Shown here piece by piece: positions 33,176 to 33,279 of a DNA stretch of 33,279 nucleotides (position 1 is its first letter; the number at the start of each line of letters is the position of its first letter). Both the position numbers and the translations under genes were made by a program. Under the pieces are notes generated by a model. It was given only the letters and a program-made list of their open reading frames with translations. It made no database searches and was not told the DNA's origin. The stretch comes from Parcubacteria group bacterium Gr01-1014_2. Lineage in GTDB: Bacteria > Patescibacteriota > Minisyncoccia > 2-02-FULL-40-12. The stretch is taken from positions 1 through 33,279 of the forward strand of contig VMGG01000003.1 in the NCBI GenBank assembly GCA_007376425.1, given 5' to 3'.

Positions 33176-33279
33176 ATGCGGCCTCTATTTTTGCTCGGGC
33201 GCTGCGGAATTCCCCCCACACCCCCCTTCCGCCGCGCCCTCGCTTCTGCTGGCGAAAAAAATTGTCGACCAAATTATTC

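Overview
The window is the replication-origin neighbourhood of a small, AT-rich bacterial genome whose gene content resembles Candidate Phyla Radiation (Patescibacteria, Parcubacteria-like). TGA is used as a stop, so the code is standard. Core order: PrgI / VirB4-type (T4SS-like) genes, a flippase, jag(khpB)-yidC-yidD-rnpA-rpmH on the minus strand, then a probable origin with dnaA and dnaN on plus, femX-like, a class A PBP, tyrS, ruvC, yebC, ruvB, a pilB-type ATPase, nusA, tig, rny, HU, and a four-tRNA cluster. Next comes a tRNA-adjacent accessory segment (MFS transporter, RelBE-like TA pair, membrane protein, a compositionally distinct secreted protein). After it are a cysteine desulfurase, TatD, DoxX, two minus-strand tRNAs, a 3D-domain protein, and a Cys-rich protein next to a CxxC membrane protein. 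The most interesting signals are non-coding. (i) A 42-nt palindromic element is inserted in frame inside the conserved GFRxGKVP motif of trigger factor; a related element is intergenic after HU. (ii) Three copies of a 30-bp palindrome ACCCCCACACTCATGCATGAGTGTGGGGGT lie at gene 3' ends. (iii) A structured ncRNA candidate with a consensus promoter lies between ruvB and pilB. (iv) A composite repeat with a covarying stem follows each unit of the accessory segment. (v) A 14-mer repeat family is translated inside the cysteine desulfurase, and similar sequence sits at gene junctions. No CRISPR array, rRNA gene or integrase was found. All assignments come from reading the sequence; no database search was run.
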